From: Ignavibacteriota bacterium
Lineage (GTDB): Bacteria > Bacteroidota > Ignavibacteria > UBA10030 > UBA6906
Length of the DNA stretch: 64,000 nt
Reading direction: 5' to 3'
Assembly: GCA_016707525.1 (NCBI GenBank)
Contig: JADJHP010000001.1
Coordinates: 248,001-312,000 of the forward strand
Made by a program: the position numbers and the translations under genes. Of the stretch, positions 34,994-43,512 are shown piece after piece (the first letter of the stretch is position 1; each line of letters starts with the position of its first letter). A model generated the notes under the pieces. The model had not been told where the DNA came from and did not search any database. It was given only the letters and a program-made list of their open reading frames with translations.

Positions 34994-36202
34994 TCAGGCG
35001 TGCTGCTGGGCCTTGACGATCTCCGCCGTATCAAGAGCGATGACGAGCTCTTCGTTGGTCGGCACCACGAGGACCTGTGTCCGGGTCCCGTCTTTCGAGA
35101 TGTTCTTCTCTTTCGGGCCGGCGGCATTCTTCGCTTCATCGACCTCGATGCCGAGGAACGCCATGTTCTCGCAGCTTGCGGTGCGCACTTCGGAGCTGTT
35201 CTCGCCGATGCCACCGGTGAACACCACAGCATCCACGCCGCCCATCGCCGCCGCGTAGGCCCCGATGTACTTCTTCACACGGTAGGTGAACACTTCAAAC
35301 GCGTACCGCGCCTTCCGGTCGTCGTTCTTCATCTCCGCGATGATCTCACGCATGTCGCTGCTGATGCCGGAGATCCCCTGCAGGCCACTATGCTTCTGGA
35401 GGAGCGTGCCCGCCTCGTTCATCGTCAGCCCCTCTTTCGCCATGATGTAGAGGATGATCGACGTATCGATGTCGCCGCAGCGCGTTCCCATCAACAGCCC
35501 TTCCAACGGCGTGAATCCCATCGAGGTGTCGACGGACACGCCGTGATCGACAGCGGCCATGCTGCAGCCGTTGCCGAGGTGGGTCGTGATGAGCTTGAGC
35601 GACGACAGGTCCTTCCCGAGCATCTTCGCCGCGCGATCGGCGACATAGCGGTGCGACGTGCCATGGAAGCCGTACCGGCGGATCTTGTATTGCGAGTAGA
35701 GGGCATACGGGATGCCGTACAGGTATGCCTTCTTGGGCATCTTCTGGTGGAAGGCCGTGTCGAACACGCCGACCTGAGGGATACCCGGAAGATTCGCCTG
35801 GCACGCCGAGATCCCGCGCAGATTGTGCGGGTTGTGGAGCGGCGCAAGCTCGATATTCTCCCGGAGGGTCTTGGTCACCTCGTCGGTGATCAGCACGGCG
35901 CCGGCGAAGGCCTCGCCTCCGTGCACCACGCGGTGCCCGACGGCATGGATATCCGACTTGTCGCTGATGACGCCGTGATTCCTGCTCAACAGGATGGCCA
36001 GGATGTATTCGATCGCGACCGTGTGATCCACGATCTCGCCGGCGATCTTGATCTCATCGCCGTCGAAACGCGTGTTGGACAGTGTGGCACCGGACATGCC
36101 GATGCGCTCCACGGACCCGCCCGCCAGGCGCTTGCGTGCCGTGTCGTCGATAAGTTGATATTTGACCGATGAGCTGCCGCAATTCAGGACCAGGATATTC
36201 AT
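34994..36202 (-). CDS. ackA: Acetate kinase
   Basis: Interconverts acetyl phosphate and acetate with ADP/ATP. The 402-residue protein shows the family start MNILVLNCGSSSVKYQLID, VGHRVVHGGEAF, the catalytic FDTAFHQKMPKKAYLYGIP, RRYGFHGTSHRYVA, THLGNGCSMAAVDHG and the nucleotide-binding FTGGIGENSSEVR. No pta is adjacent. The start overlaps the stop of the dehydrogenase gene upstream by four bases (ATGA), so the two are one operon. Confidence 0.96.
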   Translation of the reverse strand: MNILVLNCGSSSVKYQLIDDTARKRLAGGSVERIGMSGATLSNTRFDGDEIKIAGEIVDHTVAIEYILAILLSRNHGVISDKSDIHAVGHRVVHGGEAFAGAVLITDEVTKTLRENIELAPLHNPHNLRGISACQANLPGIPQVGVFDTAFHQKMPKKAYLYGIPYALYSQYKIRRYGFHGTSHRYVADRAAKMLGKDLSSLKLITTHLGNGCSMAAVDHGVSVDTSMGFTPLEGLLMGTRCGDIDTSIILYIMAKEGLTMNEAGTLLQKHSGLQGISGISSDMREIIAEMKNDDRKARYAFEVFTYRVKKYIGAYAAAMGGVDAVVFTGGIGENSSEVRTASCENMAFLGIEVDEAKNAAGPKEKNISKDGTRTQVLVVPTNEELVIALDTAEIVKAQQHA

Positions 36203-37131
36203 AGCCGTTTGCCGTCCTCGTTGTACTTGAAGAAGCCCTCGCCGGTTTTCTTGCCGAGTTTGCCTTCACGCACCATCCGGCGGAGCAGGGGACAGGGGCG
36301 GTAGCGCGGTTCACCGAGTTCGTGCCAGAGTGTTTCCATCCACATCAGGACCTCATCCAGGCCCATGTTATCCGACATCTCAAGCGGGCCGTTCTGCATC
36401 GCATAGCCGAGCCGCATGGCCGTGTCGATGTCCTCGGCGCTGGCGATCCCTTCCATCAACGCGTGCATGGCTTCGTTCAGCATCGGCAGGATCGTGCGGG
36501 TCGTGATGAACCCGGGGTATTCGAACACCTCGACCGGGGTCTTGCCGATGCGCGTCGCGAACGCCTTCACGAGAGCGAAGGTCTCGTTCGAGGTCTTCAT
36601 CCCGCGGACGATCTCGACGAGTGGGACGATGGGGACGGGATTGAGGAAGTGCATACCGATGATGCGTTCAGGGTGGCGCGCGGTCTCGGCCAACTTCGAC
36701 AGGCTGAGCGTCGCCGTGTTGGAGATGAAGACCGCGTCTTCTTTGCCGATGCCATAGAAGGATTCGATAAGCCTCTGCTTCAGGGCGAAGTTCTCATCCA
36801 CCGCTTCGATGACCACCTCGCATCCCTTGAGGTCGGCGACGCTCACCGTACCCTTGACGCGTGAGAGGACGGCGCGTTTTTCCGAGGCGGTCTTGCCCCA
36901 GCGCTTGATCTCGATATCCATCGCTTTGTTCAGGCCATCCATTCCGGCCTTCAACGATGCTTCGTCCCGTTCGACCCCGATCACCTCGAGGCCGGCTCCG
37001 GCGATGGTCTCAACGATACCCTGACCCATCACCCCCAGGCCGATGACGCCGACCGTATGGAACTTGTCGTCCCCCGTGCGCTTGCGCACGATCGGGGACT
37101 CGAGATCCTCAAATCTAAGTTTTTGTGCCAT
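36199..37131 (-). CDS. 3-hydroxyacyl-CoA (3-hydroxybutyryl-CoA) dehydrogenase
   Basis: NAD-dependent oxidation of 3-hydroxyacyl-CoA, or the reverse. The 310-residue protein has the Rossmann motif VGVIGLGVMGQGI (about 27-39) and the active-site histidine in GMHFLNPVPIVPLVEIV. The C-terminal domain has FITTRTILPMLNEAMHALME and GPLEMSDNMGLD. SNTATLSL replaces the more usual SNTSSLS, a mild change. The ATG follows AAAGGAAAGAC. Coupling with ackA hints at a route from CoA esters to acetate, but this is inference. Confidence 0.9.
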   Translation of the reverse strand: MAQKLRFEDLESPIVRKRTGDDKFHTVGVIGLGVMGQGIVETIAGAGLEVIGVERDEASLKAGMDGLNKAMDIEIKRWGKTASEKRAVLSRVKGTVSVADLKGCEVVIEAVDENFALKQRLIESFYGIGKEDAVFISNTATLSLSKLAETARHPERIIGMHFLNPVPIVPLVEIVRGMKTSNETFALVKAFATRIGKTPVEVFEYPGFITTRTILPMLNEAMHALMEGIASAEDIDTAMRLGYAMQNGPLEMSDNMGLDEVLMWMETLWHELGEPRYRPCPLLRRMVREGKLGKKTGEGFFKYNEDGKRL

Positions 37132-37208
37132 GTCTTTCCTTTTCAGTCACGATCCATTCCGTGATCACGCACCGCTTCAACGGTCCGCTCCTACCTCGCC
37201 AGACGGGG

Positions 37209-37904
37209 TCAGAAAGTGAACACGTAGGCATTCCGGAGGAGGTGGAGGACTGCGATGGCGCAACCCGCGGTAACCGCCCAGAACACGACAGCGATCAGGA
37301 CGGCGTGTGCTTTGCTTATGTTGCAGAGAACGGCGAGTGCCCTGGCAAGCGCACGAACATACCATAATGTAAAGAGATTAATCGTGGTAAGCAAAAGCCC
37401 CACAGGATAGGATACCGCACGGGAGTCTGCGAACACGAGTCCGCTCCACGGATAGGGAGGGACGGCGGAAACATGCCCTGTGGTCGATAGAAATGCGATT
37501 TCCGCACCCTTTTCCGCAATGCCTATCCCGGCCAGCCCGATGCACAGCGCGAAAAGCATCGCGAATCGGGGTCTCTGCGCGATCCCCAATGCTGCAATGA
37601 CGAGTCCGAGGACGACCGCTCCCGCAGCCGCTCCGGCGGTCTCCTTGAGCGGTACGATGGCCAGATCCCACGGGAGTGCCCGATCCAGCTCTTCGCGTAC
37701 GATGGCGAGCTCCGCCGGCGTCGCCGACCGTGGGATGTGGGCGATGGTCTGCTCCACGCTCAGCGGGTGTGCCAGGAGCCCGATGACGATCTGAGCCAGC
37801 ACCACAACGAGGAGTGGAACGGCCCAGTGCGGCGCGTGTCCGATCCGGGCCGCTGCCCGTGCAGGCAAGAAGGGGAGAACGATCGGAGCGAGGCGATCAA
37901 ACAT
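37209..37904 (-). CDS. Yip1-like membrane protein
   Basis: A 231-residue polytopic protein with about five hydrophobic segments (for example WAVPLLVVVLAQIVIGLLA and AGAAAGAVVLGLVIAALGIA). The overall layout resembles YIP1/DUF1282-type membrane proteins. Its start overlaps the stop of the ABC ATPase gene by eight bases, so it is the last gene of the exporter operon. No catalytic motif is seen, and the role is unknown. Confidence 0.6.
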   Translation of the reverse strand: MFDRLAPIVLPFLPARAAARIGHAPHWAVPLLVVVLAQIVIGLLAHPLSVEQTIAHIPRSATPAELAIVREELDRALPWDLAIVPLKETAGAAAGAVVLGLVIAALGIAQRPRFAMLFALCIGLAGIGIAEKGAEIAFLSTTGHVSAVPPYPWSGLVFADSRAVSYPVGLLLTTINLFTLWYVRALARALAVLCNISKAHAVLIAVVFWAVTAGCAIAVLHLLRNAYVFTF

Positions 37905-38685
37905 ACGATAACCGCCTGCGTGTGGAGGATGGCGCTACCAGCGAGACGAAATTCTCCTCGAGCGTTGATCCCGCGTGCTCGCCCAGAAGCGGTTGGACTG
38001 CATCAGCCAACGAGGCCATGGGACTCTGCACCATGATGCGCCCTTCGTGGATGATGCAGACATCGGTGCAGAATCGTTCGACGGTATCGAGCGCGTGTGA
38101 CGTGATGAACACGGTGGCGCCCCGGGAGGCGAGATCCGTCAGGATGTCTTTGATGGTCCGGGCAGCGACGGCATCCACGGCTTCAAGCGGTTCATCGAGG
38201 ATCAGGAGCGACGGCGCATGGATGAGAGCCGCGGCGAGGGATATCTTCTTCTTCATCCCCGTGGAATAGGTCCCGATCAACTGCCTGTCGTCTGCCGGAA
38301 GGTCAAGCAGTGCGAGCAGTTCTGCTGTCCGCCGTTCACTTTCATCCCTGTGCAGGCCATACATCATTCCCGTCCAGATGCAATATTCCCGGCCGGAGAG
38401 CCAGTCGAAGTAGAAGGGATCGTCGAGGACGAAGCCAATGCGTGCGGCAACTGCGGGCGGGCGGGACATGGCGGGGTGGCCGAGGACCGTGACCGTTCCC
38501 TCGTCCGCGTGTTCGAGTCCGGCGAGGAGGCGGATGGTCGTGGACTTGCCCGCTCCGTTGAGTCCGACAAATCCCATGATCGATCCGCGTGGGACCGCGA
38601 GGCTCAGGCCACCGAGCGCGCGGTGACCGTTCTCGTAGCTCTTCGTCACACGTTCAAGCACTATATCCGATGTATCTGCTGCCAT
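37897..38685 (-). CDS. ABC transporter ATP-binding protein
   Basis: ATPase of an ABC-2-type exporter, 262 residues. It has Walker A GLNGAGKST, signature YSTGMKKKISLAAALIH and Walker B LLILDEPLEAVD; the D-loop is slightly altered (EAVD), and the switch histidine is in ITSHALDTVE. The frame is open upstream to 38742, but ATG 38685 starts the recognisable domain (ADTSDIVLERVTKSYE) and has GGGCGGA before it. It overlaps the upstream membrane gene by 25 bases. The two membrane proteins upstream are the probable permease partners. Confidence 0.88.
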   Translation of the reverse strand: MAADTSDIVLERVTKSYENGHRALGGLSLAVPRGSIMGFVGLNGAGKSTTIRLLAGLEHADEGTVTVLGHPAMSRPPAVAARIGFVLDDPFYFDWLSGREYCIWTGMMYGLHRDESERRTAELLALLDLPADDRQLIGTYSTGMKKKISLAAALIHAPSLLILDEPLEAVDAVAARTIKDILTDLASRGATVFITSHALDTVERFCTDVCIIHEGRIMVQSPMASLADAVQPLLGEHAGSTLEENFVSLVAPSSTRRRLSYV

Positions 38686-39329
38686 AGATCCGCCCGTCGT
38701 TCGTGAATGGCATGTGCTGCGTGCGGGACCGCGACGCGCCACCAGACGGCGCCCATCGCGACGGTGTACGCGGCAAGGAGGACCTCATCCCCGGGGAGTT
38801 GCGCCAGCAACACCGGCGGCACGGATGCCACACCGCCGCCGATCACCATGAGCACCGCTCCCGCTGCATCCTCCAGCGTCCATCGCGACCGTACCCGGAT
38901 CTGCTGCCAGGAAAGGCTGTTCCCGATCATCAAGAGGGGGAACTGGAGCGCTGCCAGAAAGAGGGCGATGGATATGAGCATGGAGGGAGAGGGTGGTTCA
39001 GGCTGTATGTAGGAGACCAGAGCGATGAAGACCACCGCACAACCCCACGTCACCACGATCAGTGCCGCGTTCTTCTGCCGCAGAACCCGTGCGAGGTCGG
39101 CGGGGAGGACCGCGCCGGCCGTCACCTGTCCATGCCAGAGATTCAATGCGTTGTTATAGAAGGGCTCGAGTGTGATCAGTGTCGCGATCACGGCGGGAGC
39201 GAACATCGAACCGATGTACGGCCACAGGGAGAGGATCGGTGCAATGATGGCAAGCGGGACCATCCGGAGGAGGTGTCCTGTCGCCATCATGCCGCGGAGT
39301 TCGATGATGATCATCCTGAGGTCACGCAT
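38661..39329 (-). CDS. Membrane protein, probable exporter permease component
   Basis: A 222-residue polytopic protein with about six hydrophobic segments (MVPLAIIAPILSLWPYIG and AALIVVTWGCAVVFIALVS among them). I find no family motif. Overlaps on both sides (eight bases with the upstream gene, 25 with the ATPase) place it in one exporter operon. With the 240-residue protein upstream it may make up the membrane part that partners the ATPase at 37897-38685. The function is inferred from context only. Confidence 0.55.
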   Translation of the reverse strand: MRDLRMIIIELRGMMATGHLLRMVPLAIIAPILSLWPYIGSMFAPAVIATLITLEPFYNNALNLWHGQVTAGAVLPADLARVLRQKNAALIVVTWGCAVVFIALVSYIQPEPPSPSMLISIALFLAALQFPLLMIGNSLSWQQIRVRSRWTLEDAAGAVLMVIGGGVASVPPVLLAQLPGDEVLLAAYTVAMGAVWWRVAVPHAAHAIHERRADLWQQIHRI

Positions 39330-40044
39330 CGTGGCGCCCTGCCCACGCGCATACGCCGGCGGATGCGGTCAGGTACACCGCGTACGGCAACGCGGAAAGA
39401 ACGTTGCCATGATGCATCTCTGCCACCGCCAGTGCCGTCCAGCGGAGCGGTACCAGGATATTCAGTACCGGACCCGGCGAGGCCACCGCTGCAACCAGGA
39501 AGGCTCCGGCTGCGGCAAGCCCTATGAACGCCATGACCGACCGTGCGGCAGCACCCGGGCGGATCCGGAGGATCGTGAGGGTGCTCATGAGCGTGAAGAG
39601 CAGGAGCATCAACAGGGACACCATCACGATCCTTCCCGTGATGGCCATAGCGTTGGCGGGCCCCAGTATCGCGGCGGCGAAGACCGCGGTCCCGGCGATC
39701 ATCAGCATTGCCCTGTGCCTCAGCAACGCGAGAACGATGAAATCGTAGCGCGACGCTGCGGCGAGGGGGAGGATGCGTGTCCGGCGCGCAATGGTTTCCA
39801 GGCCGCTGTTCACGACCGCGCCGCCCGTCAGGAGCAGGAAGAAAGACTCCGTTGCAAGGAACAGCATGAATCCTTCGCCTGTCTGGTCACCCTCGACGAA
39901 TCGTTCAAGATAGGCGCATGCGAACAGGTTGAGGAGCCCGAGCGCCGCGATCCCGACGCTCCACCATGCAGAATGCCGGAGCTGGCGCCGATCCGTTGCC
40001 TCCAGCATGAGCCGGAGAGTGGAGGGTCCGGTCACTTGTGCCAT
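39322..40044 (-). CDS. Membrane protein, probable exporter permease component
   Basis: A 240-residue polytopic protein with about six hydrophobic segments (SVGIAALGLLNLFACAYL, IVMVSLLMLLLFTLMSTL and others). No specific family motif is recognised. It overlaps the secreted protein gene upstream by 13 bases and the next membrane gene by eight bases. The gene order ATPase, permease, exported protein, two membrane proteins, ATPase suggests two ABC-2 units transcribed together. Confidence 0.55.
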   Translation of the reverse strand: MAQVTGPSTLRLMLEATDRRQLRHSAWWSVGIAALGLLNLFACAYLERFVEGDQTGEGFMLFLATESFFLLLTGGAVVNSGLETIARRTRILPLAAASRYDFIVLALLRHRAMLMIAGTAVFAAAILGPANAMAITGRIVMVSLLMLLLFTLMSTLTILRIRPGAAARSVMAFIGLAAAGAFLVAAVASPGPVLNILVPLRWTALAVAEMHHGNVLSALPYAVYLTASAGVCAWAGRHDA

Positions 40045-40478
40045 GGGTCACGGGGGAAGCGGCGGTCTTCGATCAGAGGGAATTGCATGTACTTTGTGGG
40101 TGGCGGGGCTGACAGGGAGGCTGGTCCCCGGGGCAAGACCGCCGGCTGGTCGAGGTACACGGTGGTGACAAGGGTGTTCGAGGGCAGATGGTAGTCCAAT
40201 TGTGCTTCCATCTTCAGCAGGGCGAGCACCGCCCCCCATGTGTCGCGTGCCAGGGTTTGGTGAAGCACGGACGCGTATCCCCGTCGTTGGAGTTCAAGCC
40301 GCCGCGCCTTCCGCTGCTCGAACTCGGGAGATGTCAAACGGCTGATGGCCGCGGTATAGGCGGCAGCGGCGGAGTCGGTGACTGATGAGCGGGGATCCGG
40401 AGACTGTGCGCGGGCGATGATGGTGAAGCTCATCATGAGCACCAGCGCGAGCGCCCGGATCCACGCCGCGTGCCTCAT
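40032..40478 (-). CDS. Exported protein of unknown function in ABC operon
   Basis: A 148-residue protein with a clear signal peptide (about 1-24: RALALVLMMSFTIIARAQS). The mature part is mostly helical and charged (EFEQRKARRLELQRRGYASV) and ends in a proline-rich tail. I do not recognise the family. Its ATG overlaps the stop of the permease gene upstream (TGATG), so it is co-translated with an ABC-2 exporter and may be its periplasmic partner. Confidence 0.55.
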   Translation of the reverse strand: MRHAAWIRALALVLMMSFTIIARAQSPDPRSSVTDSAAAAYTAAISRLTSPEFEQRKARRLELQRRGYASVLHQTLARDTWGAVLALLKMEAQLDYHLPSNTLVTTVYLDQPAVLPRGPASLSAPPPTKYMQFPLIEDRRFPRDPWHK

Positions 40479-41317
40479 CAGAAATCCCGTTTCTTGAACA
40501 GGACCGCCCCGCCGAGGAAGAACGCCGCACCTGACAGGAAAGCCTGCAGGAACGGTTTCCAGTCGATCTCCGTTGCCCCGCTCAACTGAGACGCGGCGCC
40601 GGCCTGCATCCCGGAGATCTGCGGGAAGAGGTAGAAGAGTCCATCGATGACCGTCCGGTAGACGGTGTTCTCGGAGAGCCTGAACAGTGTTGACTCGCGG
40701 TGGGCGAGGAGCGGCCCTTCAATGATGAAAAGGAAGAGGAATGTCAGAACGATCGTCGTCGCAGTGTTCCGTGTCCATGTGCCGATGAATGTGACAAGCC
40801 CAAAGAGGCATGCGAACATGAAGATCATGACGAGGGCCGTCAGCATCAGCGCGGGGTCCCACACGCCGGTGCGGATACCGAAGACCAGCCATGCCCCGAC
40901 GAGGAAGTACAGGATGTTCACGCCGATCGCCGCGACGCCGCCGAGATATTTCCCGAGCAGGAGTTCCCACCGGGCGATCGGCTTGGAAAGGTAGAGGTCC
41001 ACCGTGCCCCGTTCCATCATATCCGGAACGATCCCTGCGGTGGCAAAGACACCGAAGAGCATGATCCCGGTGAACAGGCCGCCGGCCAGCCCCGCCTGCA
41101 TCTGCCGGACGAAATGGACGAGCGCGTCCTGCGGTATCGGCACTTCCATCAGCGGTTGACCGAACACCGTCACGAGGGAGCCGGCGTCGGTCTGCGAAGC
41201 GGAGACCGCAAAGGCGGTACCGATGAGGACGACGGTGGAGATCCCGGCGAGGATGTACATCGTTGCTTTCGACGCCAGCTCGCGGAGGGTCAGGCGCACA
41301 ACGGCAAGGAGCGTCAT
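40478..41317 (-). CDS. ABC-2 type transporter permease
   Basis: A 279-residue membrane protein with six hydrophobic segments, the normal ABC-2 layout. It starts MTLLAVVRLTLRELASKATM and has the conserved cytoplasmic stretch ERGTVDLYLSKPIARWELLLGKYLGG, typical of ABC-2 permeases of the NosY/ABC2_membrane type. It overlaps the ATPase gene upstream by four bases (ATGA). The pair forms a complete exporter of unknown substrate. Confidence 0.85.
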   Translation of the reverse strand: MTLLAVVRLTLRELASKATMYILAGISTVVLIGTAFAVSASQTDAGSLVTVFGQPLMEVPIPQDALVHFVRQMQAGLAGGLFTGIMLFGVFATAGIVPDMMERGTVDLYLSKPIARWELLLGKYLGGVAAIGVNILYFLVGAWLVFGIRTGVWDPALMLTALVMIFMFACLFGLVTFIGTWTRNTATTIVLTFLFLFIIEGPLLAHRESTLFRLSENTVYRTVIDGLFYLFPQISGMQAGAASQLSGATEIDWKPFLQAFLSGAAFFLGGAVLFKKRDF

Positions 41318-42249
41318 GACGGTATCTCCCGCGTGATCAGATTGATGAACGATTCTTCGAGCGTGCTGCGTTGCTTTTGAATGGAGGTGATGCTGACCCC
41401 ATGGGTGCGGAGCAGATCGATCACCGCATTCAGGCCACGGACGTCCGCAACGCGTGTGATCAGTCCATCGGGGCCGGCCGTCACGCCGAGCACGCGCGCG
41501 GTCGCTTCCGTGAGGAATGCCTCGGGGACCGCTCCTTCGACGCCGATCTGGTACGAAGAATCGGTGACGGTGAGTTCGTCCACGGTTCCTACTTTCAGGA
41601 GCTTGCCGTGGTCCAGGATCGCAACGCGGTCCGAAACGAGTTCCACCTCCGACAGCAGATGGGAGTTCAGGAAAATGGTCTTACCGGCGGCCTTGAGCGT
41701 ACGCAGGACATCGCGGATCTCTTTGCGGCCGACGGGATCCACCCCGTCCGTGGGCTCATCGAGGAAGAGCACGTCCGGATCATTGATCAGCGCCTGGGCG
41801 AGGCCGAGCCGTTGCATCATGCCCTTGGAATATCTCTTGACCTTCACCTTGCGCCAATCCTGCATCCCCACCATCCCGAGCAACTGTGTCGTGCGGGAAG
41901 CAAGATCTGTGCTCCGCACGCCGGCAAGAGCACCGAATGAGGTGAGCACTTGTTCGCCTGTCAGGTACCCGGGGAAGCGATGGTTCTCGGGCAGGTAACC
42001 GATGCGGCGCCGCGCATGGGGATCGCTGACCGGGAGCCCGAGGAGTGAGGCGGAACCTGTGGTGGGGTGGACGAGCGACAGGAGGATCTTGATGCAGGTG
42101 GTCTTCCCTGCACCATTGGGCCCGAGAAGGCTGAAGATCTCCCCGCGGTCAACGCTCAGCGTGAGGTCCTGCAGTGCCTGCACCTCACGCCGTGATCTGA
42201 CGCCGGTCTTGTAGGTTTTGGACAGTTGAACGCAGTCGAGTGCGTGCAT
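41314..42249 (-). CDS. ABC transporter ATP-binding protein
   Basis: A 311-residue ATPase partner of the ABC-2 permease downstream. It has Walker A LLGPNGAGKTT, Q-loop IGYLPENHRFP, signature YSKGMMQRLGLAQAL, Walker B DVLFLDEPTDGVDP and the switch histidine in LNSHLLSEVE. A C-terminal extension of about 80 residues (after KVGTVDEL) is common in drug- and NosF-type exporters. The ATG follows AGGGAG. It lies 11 bases after the M48 gene on the same strand. Confidence 0.9.
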   Translation of the reverse strand: MHALDCVQLSKTYKTGVRSRREVQALQDLTLSVDRGEIFSLLGPNGAGKTTCIKILLSLVHPTTGSASLLGLPVSDPHARRRIGYLPENHRFPGYLTGEQVLTSFGALAGVRSTDLASRTTQLLGMVGMQDWRKVKVKRYSKGMMQRLGLAQALINDPDVLFLDEPTDGVDPVGRKEIRDVLRTLKAAGKTIFLNSHLLSEVELVSDRVAILDHGKLLKVGTVDELTVTDSSYQIGVEGAVPEAFLTEATARVLGVTAGPDGLITRVADVRGLNAVIDLLRTHGVSITSIQKQRSTLEESFINLITREIPS

Positions 42250-42260
42250 GGAGCTCCCTG

Positions 42261-43499
42261 TTACCTGAGTGCTGAGGTCTTGTTCACGAACCGTTCGCGC
42301 AGCCGCGCGCCATTGGTAGCATCGGCATAGTGGGCACGGACGAATTCCTCCGTGGCCTTCGCGCGTTCGGCGAGATGGTCGGGAGACATGTAGCCCGGGT
42401 CAAAGAGCCCGGGCTTTTCCTTCGGGATCAGCGCCGCCTTCTGGCCGATGCGGACGAGTCCGAACGGGTCGTACCCGGCCTTTGCGAGCAGCACGGCCGC
42501 GTAGCGGTCCGCTTCGAGTTCATAGGCGAACAGCCGCGGTGCGACGATGTTCTCATAGGTCTTGTGGACCAGATCGTCCAGGTCGGCTTCCTCGGCCGAC
42601 TTCTCGCCGGTCTCTTCCTCGAGCTCGGCAAAGGCATCATCGGCCTTGATGTGCACCTTGCGCTTGCTCATCTCCTGCACCCCGTGTTTGCGGATGACGT
42701 GGGCCATCTCATGCGCGATGATCGCGGCAGCCTCGGATTCATCCGCACACATGGCAAGAGCCCCCCTCGTGATGAAGATATATCCTCCGGGGAGGGCGAA
42801 CCCGTTCATCGTGGGGTCGTTCAGCACGAACACCGTGAAGTCCCAATCATATGCCGGGGAGTTCTCGGCGAGGATAGCGCAGAGCATGTTCGCATACGCA
42901 CTCAAGGTCTTACTCTGGACAAATCCGTGTGAGGCGAGCCGGGCCGCGACACCGAGTCCGACCTGTTGCTCGCTGATGCCGGCATCGTAGGCGATCTCGC
43001 CCAGGTCGAGATCATCGAAGCTCATGATCCCGGCAAGAGGATCCCTCGTGACAAGGAGCGGCTGGCGCAGCGCGGCAACGTCGGCATCGGAGAAGGTCTT
43101 GACCGCATTCTTCAGCACCGTCTCGACGCTGCCGGGAGGCGTCTTGTCCCGTTTCTCGGCAAATCCCCGGATCGCGGCCGAAACGCCTGCGCGGGATGCT
43201 TTCGCCGAACTCCAGACGTTCTCGACGGGGAGGATGCGGGCGCTGGCAGGCTTCGTCTCTGTCAGGGAGTTCGCTGCCATCCAGCCACTCTTGCTGTCGG
43301 AGAGCCGGACCTTGAGCCAGGTCCCTTTGGTTTCGAGCACGCCGACCTGGGTGTTCTCCGGGACGACAGCGATCAGCCCGAAATAGGATCCGGGGCCCTC
43401 CCGGATATAATTGTCCGCGCGCTTGGTGTACGACGGTCCGGGCATGATGGCCGCGGCGACCGTTGCCAATGCGATGCAGCATGCGAGCACGTATCTCAT
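42261..43499 (-). CDS. M48-family metallopeptidase with N-terminal SH3 domain
   Basis: Exported zinc protease, 412 residues. A signal peptide (about 1-17) is followed by an SH3-like domain (about 25-80: YIREGPGSYFGLIAVV, KVRLSDSKSGWMAAN). The M48 domain has H263-E264-H267 in IIAHEMAHVIRKHG and the third ligand E327 in YELEADRYA. The genomic order cyclase, M48, ABC exporter is all on the minus strand with small gaps. The role may be envelope quality control (BepA/LoiP-like), by family analogy. Confidence 0.85.
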   Translation of the reverse strand: MRYVLACCIALATVAAAIMPGPSYTKRADNYIREGPGSYFGLIAVVPENTQVGVLETKGTWLKVRLSDSKSGWMAANSLTETKPASARILPVENVWSSAKASRAGVSAAIRGFAEKRDKTPPGSVETVLKNAVKTFSDADVAALRQPLLVTRDPLAGIMSFDDLDLGEIAYDAGISEQQVGLGVAARLASHGFVQSKTLSAYANMLCAILAENSPAYDWDFTVFVLNDPTMNGFALPGGYIFITRGALAMCADESEAAAIIAHEMAHVIRKHGVQEMSKRKVHIKADDAFAELEEETGEKSAEEADLDDLVHKTYENIVAPRLFAYELEADRYAAVLLAKAGYDPFGLVRIGQKAALIPKEKPGLFDPGYMSPDHLAERAKATEEFVRAHYADATNGARLRERFVNKTSALR

Positions 43500-43512
43500 G
43501 ATGGTTCTCCGT